This document shows positions 49,437 to 57,889 of a DNA stretch of 64,000 bases, in pieces. Position 1 is the first letter of the stretch. Every line of letters begins with the position of its first letter. Source of the DNA: Ekhidna lutea (GTDB lineage Bacteria; Bacteroidota; Bacteroidia; Cytophagales; Cyclobacteriaceae); NCBI RefSeq assembly GCF_900188325.1, contig NZ_FZPD01000005.1:186001-250000 (forward strand). The letters are read 5' to 3'. The notes under the pieces were generated by a model. It saw nothing but the letters and a program-made list of their open reading frames with translations. It made no database searches and was not told the DNA's origin. A program made the translations under genes and the position numbers.

Positions 49437-51911
49437 ATGAATAAAAAAGGACTACTCATACTATTTTTAACAGGCCTGATGACCATGACCTTAGCTCAGG
49501 TTCCACAACGAGGAGGGGAGCGCCCCACATTTACCATTAAAGGACAGCTGGTAAATGCGTCAGATAAACAGCCGGTAGAGTTTGCTACTGTGAGTGTTTT
49601 TGCTACGAAAGATTCATCGCTGGTCACCGGTGGACTCACGGATGTTGAAGGACGATTTGAAATCCCAACGAGACCAGGTGTATTCTACATCAAAATCCAG
49701 TTTATGGGTTTTTTGGATGTAACTATTCCTGACGTAAGACTAAACAGAAACAATCAGGTCTATGATGCTGGGGAAGTAGAGATTAAAGAAAATGAAACCC
49801 TCCTGGAAGAGGTGGTTGTACAAGGTGAACGGACGCAAATGGAGTTAACCCTGGACAAGAAGGTTTTTAATATTGGTAAAGATCTAAGCAATCTCGGAGG
49901 TAGTGCGACAGATATTTTAGACAATCTTCCTTCCGTACAGGTAGATGTAGAAGGAAACGTAAGCTTAAGAGGAAGTGAAAACGTAAGAATACTGATAGAC
50001 GGGAAGCCATCAGGGCTTGTGGGGCTAAGCAGTAACGATGCACTAAGGCAGCTCAACGGTAACCTCATCGAAAGTGTGGAGGTAATCACCAATCCGTCTG
50101 CAAGGTATGATGCTGAGGGTCTGGCTGGAATTATTAACCTGGTTCTGAAAAAGGATAAAAATAAGGGATTGAATGGGAGCTTTCAGGTCAATACAGGAGC
50201 ACCGGCCAATCATGGGGGTTCAGTAAATATGAATCTAAGAAGAAACTGGATCAATTTTTTTACTAATGTGGGTGTAAACTATCGCAGATATAATGGGTCT
50301 GGTTTTTCAGAGCAGGAGTTTTACAATTCAAGCCCGAGTAGTCCTTCATTCACCTTTAGAGATCGCTCGCATGATCGAGGGGGGCTGAGTTATTCTGCTC
50401 GTTTTGGGTCAGATATTTACTTTAATGATCTTAATACACTTACTCTATCATTCTTGTACCGTTACTCAGACGAAGAAAATGATACTAGGCTTATATATCG
50501 TGATTTTTATGAGCCATCGGGTGCAGACTCAGTATCACTCAGAAATGATCAGGAGGGAGAAGGAGATGAAAACCTGGAGTATGCATTGAATTATACCCGA
50601 AACTTCAAAAGAAAAGGACAAAAGTTTACCGCTGATTTTCAGTACCAAAACAATAACGAGCAGGAGCGCAATGATCTTGTACAAAGCCAGGGTAGCAACT
50701 TCAATAATCAAGTTCCATTCCTTTATCAAAAAGCAGTAAACGACGAGATAGAAGAGCGGTACATGCTACAAGCAGACTATATTCATCCTTATGCAAAAGA
50801 TGGTAGGCTTGAGCTTGGAACACGATACACGGATCGTTTGGTTGGGAATGATTACCTGGTGACAGAACGTAACGAAAGTGCGGATTATGTAACTGATCCT
50901 CGTTTTTCCAATGAGTTTGAATACGAAGAAGATGTCTTAGCAATATATGGTATTGTGAGTAATAAATTCAATAAGCTGTCATGGCAGATTGGTGCCAGAT
51001 ATGAACAAACCAAATTGATCACCTTTCAAAAAACAGACACGATTCGTAATGAGCAAAACTATGGCAACCTATTTCCTAGTGCCTTTCTGACCTATCAATT
51101 GACGGAGACACGGGCTGTTCAGGCTAGCTATAGCAGAAGAATCAGCAGACCAAGAGGTAGGAGACTTAATCCATTCAGCTCTATTTCAGACAACAGGAAT
51201 TTCTATGTGGGTAATCCGAACCTGCAGCCGGAATTCACCGACTCTTATGAGCTTGGTTATTTGTTAAACCTCGAGAAAGCTTCATTTTACGGAGGTGTTT
51301 ATTATCGCTACACTGAGGGCGTAGAGCAGCGCCTGCGAACCACAGATGAAAACGGGATTACGTTCACTCGACCTTATAATGTTTCTATTGAGCGGTCCTT
51401 CGGTGCGGAATTTAATATCTCGCAGGATTTGACAGACTGGTATCGGGTAAGTGGAAATGCAAATTTCTTTAGGTCTTATGTGCCGGGAGGGTCTGTCTCT
51501 TTTGGAGATGAAGTACTTACCTATGATGAAGCGGAAGCAGTTTCGCTTTCGACTCGGGTGAGTAATAATTTTAAGTTTAACAACTTGTTTGACGCCCAAC
51601 TAAATGTCAATTACCGAGCCCCACGTAATACCGTTCAAGGTAAAAGATTATCGGTTACTTCTGTGGATATAGGTATGTCAAGAGATGTGCTGAAAAACAA
51701 AGGAACCCTGGCATTCAATGTTCGGGATTTGTTTAACACGCGGAAGCATAGAAGCGAAACATTCAACACGAATTCGTTTCAATACAGTGAATTTCAATGG
51801 CGATCAACTACTGCCACACTTTCCTTCACCTATCGCCTAAACCAGAAAAAGCAACGTAACCGCGATCGCGGTGAAGGTGGCGAAGGTGATTTTGAAGGAG
51901 GAGATTTTTAA
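49437..51911 (+). CDS. outer-membrane beta-barrel protein with carboxypeptidase-regulatory-like domain
   Basis: This 824-residue protein has a signal peptide (to about LAQ, residue 21), a CarboxypepD_reg-like sandwich (FTIKGQLVNASDKQPVEFATV), a short plug-like region (DNLPSVQVDVEGNVSLRGSEN and SVEVITNPSARYDAEG) and an outer-membrane barrel. It belongs to the outer-membrane beta-barrel family related to TonB receptors but lacks a clear long plug. It follows the two-component genes by 85 bases in the same direction and may be their target. Ligand unknown. A terminator follows. Confidence 0.9.
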   Translation: MNKKGLLILFLTGLMTMTLAQVPQRGGERPTFTIKGQLVNASDKQPVEFATVSVFATKDSSLVTGGLTDVEGRFEIPTRPGVFYIKIQFMGFLDVTIPDVRLNRNNQVYDAGEVEIKENETLLEEVVVQGERTQMELTLDKKVFNIGKDLSNLGGSATDILDNLPSVQVDVEGNVSLRGSENVRILIDGKPSGLVGLSSNDALRQLNGNLIESVEVITNPSARYDAEGLAGIINLVLKKDKNKGLNGSFQVNTGAPANHGGSVNMNLRRNWINFFTNVGVNYRRYNGSGFSEQEFYNSSPSSPSFTFRDRSHDRGGLSYSARFGSDIYFNDLNTLTLSFLYRYSDEENDTRLIYRDFYEPSGADSVSLRNDQEGEGDENLEYALNYTRNFKRKGQKFTADFQYQNNNEQERNDLVQSQGSNFNNQVPFLYQKAVNDEIEERYMLQADYIHPYAKDGRLELGTRYTDRLVGNDYLVTERNESADYVTDPRFSNEFEYEEDVLAIYGIVSNKFNKLSWQIGARYEQTKLITFQKTDTIRNEQNYGNLFPSAFLTYQLTETRAVQASYSRRISRPRGRRLNPFSSISDNRNFYVGNPNLQPEFTDSYELGYLLNLEKASFYGGVYYRYTEGVEQRLRTTDENGITFTRPYNVSIERSFGAEFNISQDLTDWYRVSGNANFFRSYVPGGSVSFGDEVLTYDEAEAVSLSTRVSNNFKFNNLFDAQLNVNYRAPRNTVQGKRLSVTSVDIGMSRDVLKNKGTLAFNVRDLFNTRKHRSETFNTNSFQYSEFQWRSTTATLSFTYRLNQKKQRNRDRGEGGEGDFEGGDF

Positions 51912-51935
51912 AGACTATTTTTGAGTAAGTTGGTG

Positions 51936-51969
51936 ACCCTCCTTAGCTGCAAAGCGGGAGGGTTTTTTA
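51936..51969 (+). terminator. terminator after outer-membrane barrel gene
   Basis: ACCCTCC and GGAGGGT pair across a 14-base loop, followed by six T. It lies at the end of the convergent PhoD-like gene. Confidence 0.85.
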
Positions 51970-52989
51970 ATTAAACTGGATTTGATGAGAGGCTAAGGAC
52001 TTCCCGCCTTTACCAATATATTTCAGTTGGATTGATGGTTTACCTGCAATCCAGATAATGGTCATAGTAGCAAAGTTTCTTTCATGGATTTTATTCTTCA
52101 ATCGAAAGCGATTGTTTTCTTCAGAAATAGTAGATGGACTATTGAGACTGCTGGATGTAAGTTCATATAAAGGATAATCATATCCTTCCAAATCGAGTTT
52201 GGAAACTTCGGACAAATGTCTGTCTCCAGAGATTATTATTAGAGGCGTATCAATTTTTTTAATGGTATTTAACAGACGCTCTTTTGCCATGGGAAAATTA
52301 CTCCACTTTTCCCAGCGGTGCTCTTCCGGAATAACCTGAATTCCAGAAGCCAGAATAAACAGATCTATTTCATTGTCAGAAAGTTGATTTTCCAGCCACT
52401 TCCATTGTGTTTCGCCTAAAATATCACCTGTTTCATTCTTTAGCGCTATTTTGTCATCCGTTCCTGGATTTTCCCATTTCAAAGAATCCCTAAAATAGCG
52501 GGCATCCAACAGGATTACCTTGATATTCCCCTGACTGTTATTGTAAGTATAAGATTGGTAGGCACCTTGTCTTTTTCTTGCCGGGTTGTTCTTGTCTACA
52601 TTCAGAAAGTCGAAAAGCAAATCCCTGCTTTGATCCTTCATTGGGTATTCGGCACCTCCATCATTTACACCAAAGTCATGATCATCCCATATGCCGATGA
52701 CGCTGGAGCGAGACAGGAGAGTTTTGTAGCCGGTATGTGATTTTTGCTGGTCATACTTTGCTTTCATCACATCCATATCCTCCGTGTCACCATAAATATT
52801 GTCACCCAGCCATACCCAAAGGTCCGGGTTCGTCTTATTTACCTCAGCCCACAGCTGACTTTCCGGTTGATCCTGCTTGCTACATGAGCCAAAAGCAATA
52901 CGAAGGATTTCTTTATTTACTGCAACGTCTGCTTGTTGAGCTGGAGCAAGAAAGGTTATAAAAATGAGCGAGATGAGAAGGACTTTCAT
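51967..52989 (-). CDS. PhoD-like alkaline phosphatase/metallophosphoesterase
   Basis: This 340-residue secreted enzyme has a short signal peptide (MKVLLISLIFITFLAPAQQ). It shows IAFGSCSKQDQPES, the metal-binding LWVWLGDNIYGD, GIWDDHDFGVND, and the later IIISGDRHLSEVSK, all typical of the PhoD family. These enzymes hydrolyse phosphate esters outside the cytoplasm. It lies 49 bases downstream of the dCMP deaminase gene on the same strand, possibly co-transcribed, although their roles are unrelated. Confidence 0.92.
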   Translation of the reverse strand: MKVLLISLIFITFLAPAQQADVAVNKEILRIAFGSCSKQDQPESQLWAEVNKTNPDLWVWLGDNIYGDTEDMDVMKAKYDQQKSHTGYKTLLSRSSVIGIWDDHDFGVNDGGAEYPMKDQSRDLLFDFLNVDKNNPARKRQGAYQSYTYNNSQGNIKVILLDARYFRDSLKWENPGTDDKIALKNETGDILGETQWKWLENQLSDNEIDLFILASGIQVIPEEHRWEKWSNFPMAKERLLNTIKKIDTPLIIISGDRHLSEVSKLDLEGYDYPLYELTSSSLNSPSTISEENNRFRLKNKIHERNFATMTIIWIAGKPSIQLKYIGKGGKSLASHQIQFN

Positions 52990-53038
52990 ACTGGAAAGCT
53001 ACTCAAGTATTTGCAAACAAGATTTTGAGTTATTAAGC

Positions 53039-53521
53039 TTATACCAGCTCGGTTACATTATCCAGGTTACCTTCATACTTTTCAACGGCTACACCAAATC
53101 GTTTCAGAAAATCGATTCCTTCGTCTGTCGGGATGCCCTTATACTCAGCATAAGATTTAAGATAAATAACCTTTTCAACCTTCATGGTGTAGATGATTCG
53201 CGCACATGCAATGCATGGAGATAAGGTAACATAAAGTGTAGCGCCTTCTACATCTGTTTTGTTTTTTACAGCGTACAAAATAGCATTTTGCTCCGCATGA
53301 AGTGCTAGAGAGCAGCTACCTTTTGAGTCTCGGGGGCAACCTTCTTCCGGCCATTCCTGATCACAATTGTGTGTGCCGGAGGGTGGTCCATTATACCCGA
53401 TGGAAATAATTCTGGTGTCTTTGGTAAGTACCGCACCAACATGGCGTTTGATGCAGTGAGATTTCTTGGCCAGGTTTACTGCCAATTCCATGAATATATC
53501 GTCAAATTCCGGTCGCTCCAT
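53039..53521 (-). CDS. dCMP deaminase family protein
   Basis: This 160-residue protein has the deaminase zinc motifs: LALHAEQNAILYA with the catalytic Glu, and LSPCIACARIIY with two zinc Cys. VGAVLTKDTRIISIGYNGPPSG and the Cys and His in the inserted loop THNCDQEWPEEGC fit deoxycytidylate deaminases. It makes dUMP from dCMP for thymidylate synthesis. A TAATTTCG sequence 4 bases before the ATG resembles the leaderless promoters seen elsewhere in the window. Confidence 0.92.
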   Translation of the reverse strand: MERPEFDDIFMELAVNLAKKSHCIKRHVGAVLTKDTRIISIGYNGPPSGTHNCDQEWPEEGCPRDSKGSCSLALHAEQNAILYAVKNKTDVEGATLYVTLSPCIACARIIYTMKVEKVIYLKSYAEYKGIPTDEGIDFLKRFGVAVEKYEGNLDNVTELV

Positions 53522-53627
53522 ACTGCGAAATTAACCTGCTCAAACCGAAATAGAACCAAATAAGTAAATGACTCGTTCGATGCGGTTTGACATTCGTATT
53601 ATTGTCATTGATTTAAAATCTAAAAGT

Positions 53628-54749
53628 ATGCGCAAAACAATCTTTATCCTTTCGCTTATATTCTCTTCCTCGCTACTGGCACAAGAAGCTGAGCCAACTA
53701 TGAGTTTTGAGGAATACAATCCAATTTCGACATTGGTAGTGCCTGAAAATCCGGTAAAGAGAGCAAAGTTTCCTTTTGTGGATATTCACAGTCATCAATG
53801 GAATCTTACGAAAGAGCGAATTGCTTCCTTGGTGGAAGAAATGGATGAATTGAATATGGGTGCCATGGTTAATTTAAGTGGAAGGGGTTTTAACAGAGAA
53901 GCCGGGGATATTGGAAGTCAGGAATACCTGGCTGGAATGGTTAGAAGGGTAGAAGGAGAAGCTCCCAATCGAATAATCGTTTTTACGAATGTTTCGTTTA
54001 AAAATATTGGTGAAGATGGCTGGACAGAGCAAGCGGTAAGGGAGCTCGAGGAAGATGTAGCTGCGGGCGCAAGAGGACTGAAGATTTATAAAAGCCTGGG
54101 GCTAAGGTATGAAGATACTGAAGGAAAAAGAGTAGCTATTGATGATCCACGAATTGATCCTGTATGGGCTAAATGTGGTGAGCTGGGAATACCTGTGCTC
54201 ATTCATGCAGCAGATCCGAAACCATTCTGGGATGACATGAATGCTGATAATGAACGATGGTTGGAGCTGAAGTTAAGACCGGGCAGAAAGCGCGGACCAA
54301 ATGATCCGGCACCATTTGAACAGATCATCGCAGAGCAGCATAATATTTTCAAAAAGCATCCGAACACCACCTTTGTTAATGCACATATGGGCTGGATGGC
54401 CAATGATCTGGATAAGGCTGGTGAGCACCTGGAAATGTATCCAAATGTATATTTTGGTATAGGTGCTGTCATAGCAGAGTTTGGAAGACAACCACGAAGA
54501 GCCAAGGCCTTTTTTGAAAAGTATCAGGATCGGTTACTTTTCGGAAAAGATGCATACAATCCGGAGGAGTTTTACACATACTTCAGAGTCTTGGAAACAG
54601 AAGATGAATATTTTCCATATTACAAAAAGTACCATGCATTTTGGCGAATGTATGGATTGGGGTTGTCGGATGAGGTACTGAAAAAGATCTATTACAAGAA
54701 TGCGTGTAAGATTATACCCGGGCTGGAGCTGAGTCAGTTTGAAAAGTAA
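53628..54749 (+). CDS. secreted amidohydrolase family 2 metal-dependent hydrolase
   Basis: This 373-residue protein has a signal peptide (MRKTIFILSLIFSSSLLAQ). It shows the TIM-barrel metal motifs FVDIHSHQW (HxH), KIYKSLGLRYED, PVLIHAADP, FVNAHMGWMAND and LLFGKDAYNP. This group hydrolyses or decarboxylates cyclic or aromatic acids; the substrate here is unknown. The ATG at 53628 gives a good signal peptide; the frame is open 20 codons upstream. A repeat element follows the stop. Confidence 0.88.
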   Translation: MRKTIFILSLIFSSSLLAQEAEPTMSFEEYNPISTLVVPENPVKRAKFPFVDIHSHQWNLTKERIASLVEEMDELNMGAMVNLSGRGFNREAGDIGSQEYLAGMVRRVEGEAPNRIIVFTNVSFKNIGEDGWTEQAVRELEEDVAAGARGLKIYKSLGLRYEDTEGKRVAIDDPRIDPVWAKCGELGIPVLIHAADPKPFWDDMNADNERWLELKLRPGRKRGPNDPAPFEQIIAEQHNIFKKHPNTTFVNAHMGWMANDLDKAGEHLEMYPNVYFGIGAVIAEFGRQPRRAKAFFEKYQDRLLFGKDAYNPEEFYTYFRVLETEDEYFPYYKKYHAFWRMYGLGLSDEVLKKIYYKNACKIIPGLELSQFEK

Positions 54750-54751
54750 AC

Positions 54752-54856
54752 TTTAACCACGGAGAGCACAGAGAATCCACTGGGGCTCAGAGAATTAATT
54801 AGTAGATGAAATTTCTGTTATCTCTGAGTTCAATCTCAGAGACTTCTGCGGTTAAA
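54752..54856. repeat. palindromic repeat with TTTAACC ends
   Basis: The ends TTTAACCACGGAGA and the reverse complement of TCTGCGGTTAAA match. A second perfect 8-base hairpin, TCTCTGAG/CTCAGAGA, lies inside at 54821-54842. AACCACGGAGA-type sequences recur in many bacterial genomes and are probably non-autonomous repeats. Confidence 0.65.
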
Positions 54857-54860
54857 CAAC

Positions 54861-55835
54861 TTAATGCTCCTTAAACTGCCGCTTTTTAATCATTCCACCC
54901 CTCAGGTCTTTCACGCTATTCATCACAATGAAGGCTTTTGGATCAATGTTTTTGATTTTGTTTTGTAGACTGGCAATTTCAAGCCTGGTAATTACAGAGT
55001 AAAGAATTTCTGAATCCTGAAGGTCTTCCTTTGGCCCAAAACCACTGGTACCCTTGTAGATGGTGACGCCACGACCCATCTGATCGGTAATCATCACCCT
55101 TATTGCCTCACTACGGTGTGAAATAATGATCACTCCAATATATTCTTCCACACCCTCCACTACAAAGTCTATTGTCTTGGAAGCAGCCAGGTAGGTAAGT
55201 ATTGAGTACAGTGCAATTTCAATTGAAAGGAGGTATGCCGCTGTAGAGAAGATTAAAATATTGAATACAAGAATCAAATCGCCAATGGTCAATCCGGTAA
55301 GACGTCCCAGGTAAATCGCAAGCACTTCGGTTCCATCCAACACACCACCACCCCTTACTGATAATCCTATTCCAGCACCTAAGAAAAATCCTCCAAAAAC
55401 AGCTACCAGCAATTTGTCTGAGGTTATTATTGGGTACTCAATAAAGGTTAGTGCCAGTGCCAATCCCATGATGGCAAGGATGCTTTTGAATACAAATGAT
55501 CGTCCAATCTGGAAATAGCCCAGTACAATGAATGGGATGTTGATTACAACAATTAAAATAGGCAATGGGTATCCTGTAACGGCCCTGGTAAGTAGTGAAA
55601 TGCCGGTAACTCCTCCATCAATGAAGTCATTAGGTAGGAGGAACCCCTTTAATCCAAAACCTGCTGATAATATTCCTAATACAAGAAACACAAACTCTTT
55701 AAGCCAACGGCTCACTCGTTCACGTACCTCTATGGATTGACGGGCAAGTGTGATGTCGCTGATTTTTTCACCTCTACCACCAAGTAGATTTTTTAGCGAT
55801 TTGAGAAATTTAAAAACGGGTCTGGATTTATTCAC
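54861..55835 (-). CDS. YitT family membrane protein
   Basis: This 324-residue protein has a basic N-terminal tail, then five or six membrane segments with the YitT pattern (GFGLKGFLLPNDFIDGGVTGISLL and FFLGAGIGLSVRGGGVLDGTEVLA). A C-terminal DUF2179-type soluble domain follows (GRGVTIYKGTSGFGPKEDLQDS to the end). The function is unknown; a role as transporter is assumed from the fold. The GTG start at 55835 immediately follows the stop of the M48 gene with no gap. Confidence 0.9.
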   Translation of the reverse strand: MNKSRPVFKFLKSLKNLLGGRGEKISDITLARQSIEVRERVSRWLKEFVFLVLGILSAGFGLKGFLLPNDFIDGGVTGISLLTRAVTGYPLPILIVVINIPFIVLGYFQIGRSFVFKSILAIMGLALALTFIEYPIITSDKLLVAVFGGFFLGAGIGLSVRGGGVLDGTEVLAIYLGRLTGLTIGDLILVFNILIFSTAAYLLSIEIALYSILTYLAASKTIDFVVEGVEEYIGVIIISHRSEAIRVMITDQMGRGVTIYKGTSGFGPKEDLQDSEILYSVITRLEIASLQNKIKNIDPKAFIVMNSVKDLRGGMIKKRQFKEH

Positions 55836-56651
55836 TTACTGGCTTTTTCTGTAATATTCCATTGCTTTAGGCATGTTGGCTTTCAGGTCTGAAATTCTTG
55901 TGTCATGTGAGGGGTGAGTGGACACGAATTCTGGTGGAGACTGCCCGCCACTTTGTGCAGCCATTCGCTCCCAAAATTTAGGTGCCTCCTGTGGATTGTA
56001 TCCAGCCATTGCCATGAAGTACAGTCCAAGTTTGTCTGATTCTGATTCGTGTTTTCTGGAGAATGCGAGTATTCCTAGTGAAGTTGCGGCACCAGCTCCC
56101 TGCATGATGATTTCAGTTGGAATGGATGGTGCACTACTGCCACCGGATAATAGGATGCTAACTGCGGAAAGTCCAAATTGAGCTGCATATTGCTGACTGA
56201 TTCGTTCACGGCCATGATTGGCGATGGCATGAGCAATCTCATGTCCCATTACTACAGCCACCCCTGTCTCATCTTTGCAGATGGGCATTATGCCGGTATA
56301 AAATGCAACCTTCCCACCAGGCATACACCAGGCATTTACTGTTTCTTCATCGATTAGGTTAAACTCCCATTTATAGTCATTCAGATAGCTGGATTGCCCC
56401 TGATCTGCAAAGTATTGCTCAACCGCACGTTGTATTCTCGTTCCCACGCGCTTCACCATACGCGCCTCATCTGTTCCAGTAACAATTTTGCTTTCCTTTT
56501 TTACCTGCTCATACTGGTCAAAACTCATTGGAAAGATTTGATCATTACCTATAAGTGCGAGTTGCGACCTGCCGCTCATCGGTACATTGGCACATTGGAA
56601 TAGGAGCAAAGCAAGAAAAAGGAGGGATAGAGAAGCTAACTTATGTTTCAT
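55836..56651 (-). CDS. M48-family metallopeptidase lipoprotein
   Basis: This 271-residue protein has a lipoprotein signal ending LLFQC and the intact zinc motif HEIAHAIANHG near residue 143. KHESESDKLGL carries the third ligand. This fits LoiP/YcaL/BepA-like periplasmic proteases that act on outer-membrane proteins. Unlike the M48-like protein at 22534, all catalytic residues are present. An ATG 9 bases upstream is possible. The YitT gene starts right after its stop codon, so the two are one operon. Confidence 0.92.
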   Translation of the reverse strand: MKHKLASLSLLFLALLLFQCANVPMSGRSQLALIGNDQIFPMSFDQYEQVKKESKIVTGTDEARMVKRVGTRIQRAVEQYFADQGQSSYLNDYKWEFNLIDEETVNAWCMPGGKVAFYTGIMPICKDETGVAVVMGHEIAHAIANHGRERISQQYAAQFGLSAVSILLSGGSSAPSIPTEIIMQGAGAATSLGILAFSRKHESESDKLGLYFMAMAGYNPQEAPKFWERMAAQSGGQSPPEFVSTHPSHDTRISDLKANMPKAMEYYRKSQ

Positions 56652-56676
56652 GAGTAACAATTTTGGATGAAGATAA

Positions 56677-56695
56677 TTCTATTTCAAAAATAGAA
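56677..56695 (-). promoter_or_regulatory. 8-base inverted repeat containing a -7 box
   Basis: TTCTATTT-CAA-AAATAGAA is a perfect inverted repeat. On the minus strand it contains TATTTTTG, a -7 match 33 bases before the M48 ATG. No TTG is found at the usual distance, so it may be promoter and operator combined. Confidence 0.45.
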
Positions 56696-56734
56696 CGTTA
56701 GATTCATTTTTTGATTCCGTTTTACTACCCAATG

Positions 56735-57133
56735 TCATGCCAGAACTGATGAGTTTCTCTCTTTCAGTTTCGGGTGGTTGAAAAAAATATACCCGAAAGC
56801 AATTCCAAAGAAGAGATAAACAATAGCAATAATGATCCACTCGGGTTCGGTGAGTAGATCAGTCAGTACAGGTTTTACTAATGCAAGACCACCAATCCCA
56901 AAATGACAGAAATTTCCTATGGAAACAGGCCTTCCATAAATTCCTCCAATGAGATTGGCTTTTGCGGTCCAGTTGATCATGGCAAAGCCAAAATATAATG
57001 CACCTAATAGTTGGAGGATTAATGCATCACCAGAGTTTAGAAAGGTCGAGATTTCCTGTGGAAAAAATATGAGCGAAATGCCCATGCCACCCAGGAAAAT
57101 AGCGCTTGCTATCATCAGAATTTTCGTATTCAT
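56735..57133 (-). CDS. hypothetical four-helix membrane protein, 132 aa
   Basis: The protein has four hydrophobic segments (for example IASAIFLGGMGISLIFFP and IIIAIVYLFFGIAFGYIFF) with short loops and a basic C-terminal end. It resembles small membrane proteins of unknown function common in Bacteroidota. No family name can be given with certainty. It is divergent from the DUF6090-like gene. Confidence 0.7.
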   Translation of the reverse strand: MNTKILMIASAIFLGGMGISLIFFPQEISTFLNSGDALILQLLGALYFGFAMINWTAKANLIGGIYGRPVSIGNFCHFGIGGLALVKPVLTDLLTEPEWIIIAIVYLFFGIAFGYIFFNHPKLKERNSSVLA

Positions 57134-57219
57134 AAAAATGATTTTTTGAAAGATAAATTGATTAGCGAAACCTTAGATACTTTTTGTTGCGAACGGCAAG
57201 TTTCAATTATTTTTAATCC

Positions 57220-57888
57220 ATGAAGAAGATTAATTGGCTGGATCACTTTGCTAATTTACTTGTTGTGATCCTCGGTATTAGTATTGCTTTCTACCTGGAA
57301 GGGTATAAGGAGGAGACCAATAACAGGGCGAGAGAGCAGAAATACCTCGAAAGCTTAATCAAGGATCTTGAAGCTGATCTTGAAGCATTAGATACTCTAC
57401 AGCAGATTAATCAGATGATCACTAAATCAATCGTTACTCTTTCAGAGGCAACTTCTGGTAAGGAATATGAGGATTTTGCACAGATCAGGAATGATATTTT
57501 GACCATTCAGTATAATCCACCGTTTGTGCCGCAGCGAACGGTTTACGAGTCAATTAAATCTTCTGGTCAGATCGATAAGATTTCTGATTTCGAAATTAGA
57601 AATGAGGTTATTGAATTATATGAACAGTACTATCGGGGTACCAATCAATATGATGAAGCTTTGAATGAGCATGTTAGGGATTTTATTAAACCATTTTTTA
57701 TGAAAAACATCAAGTTTACCTCCAGGTCCACTGTCGCAGATGACTTCTTAAGGAATAATGAATTTCAAAATATGATCTATGCGTACCGTTTTCTTTTTAC
57801 CGCAAAAGACGGATTTTACGGAGAGGTGAAAAAGAAAGTTGAAGATGTTAAGGAGAAGTTGGACGAATATTTAACCGGTTTAAAATAA
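57220..57888 (+). CDS. DUF6090-like single-pass membrane protein
   Basis: This 222-residue protein starts with MKKINWLDHFANLLVVILGISIAFYLEGYKEE, in which the hydrophobic segment anchors it in the membrane. A long charged helical domain follows, with the pattern EQKYLESLIKDLEADLEALD and YESIKSSGQID. This matches a Bacteroidota family that I take to be DUF6090; the function is unknown. It is tail to tail with the ABC-F gene, 1 base apart. Confidence 0.75.
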   Translation: MKKINWLDHFANLLVVILGISIAFYLEGYKEETNNRAREQKYLESLIKDLEADLEALDTLQQINQMITKSIVTLSEATSGKEYEDFAQIRNDILTIQYNPPFVPQRTVYESIKSSGQIDKISDFEIRNEVIELYEQYYRGTNQYDEALNEHVRDFIKPFFMKNIKFTSRSTVADDFLRNNEFQNMIYAYRFLFTAKDGFYGEVKKKVEDVKEKLDEYLTGLK

Positions 57889-57889
57889 G

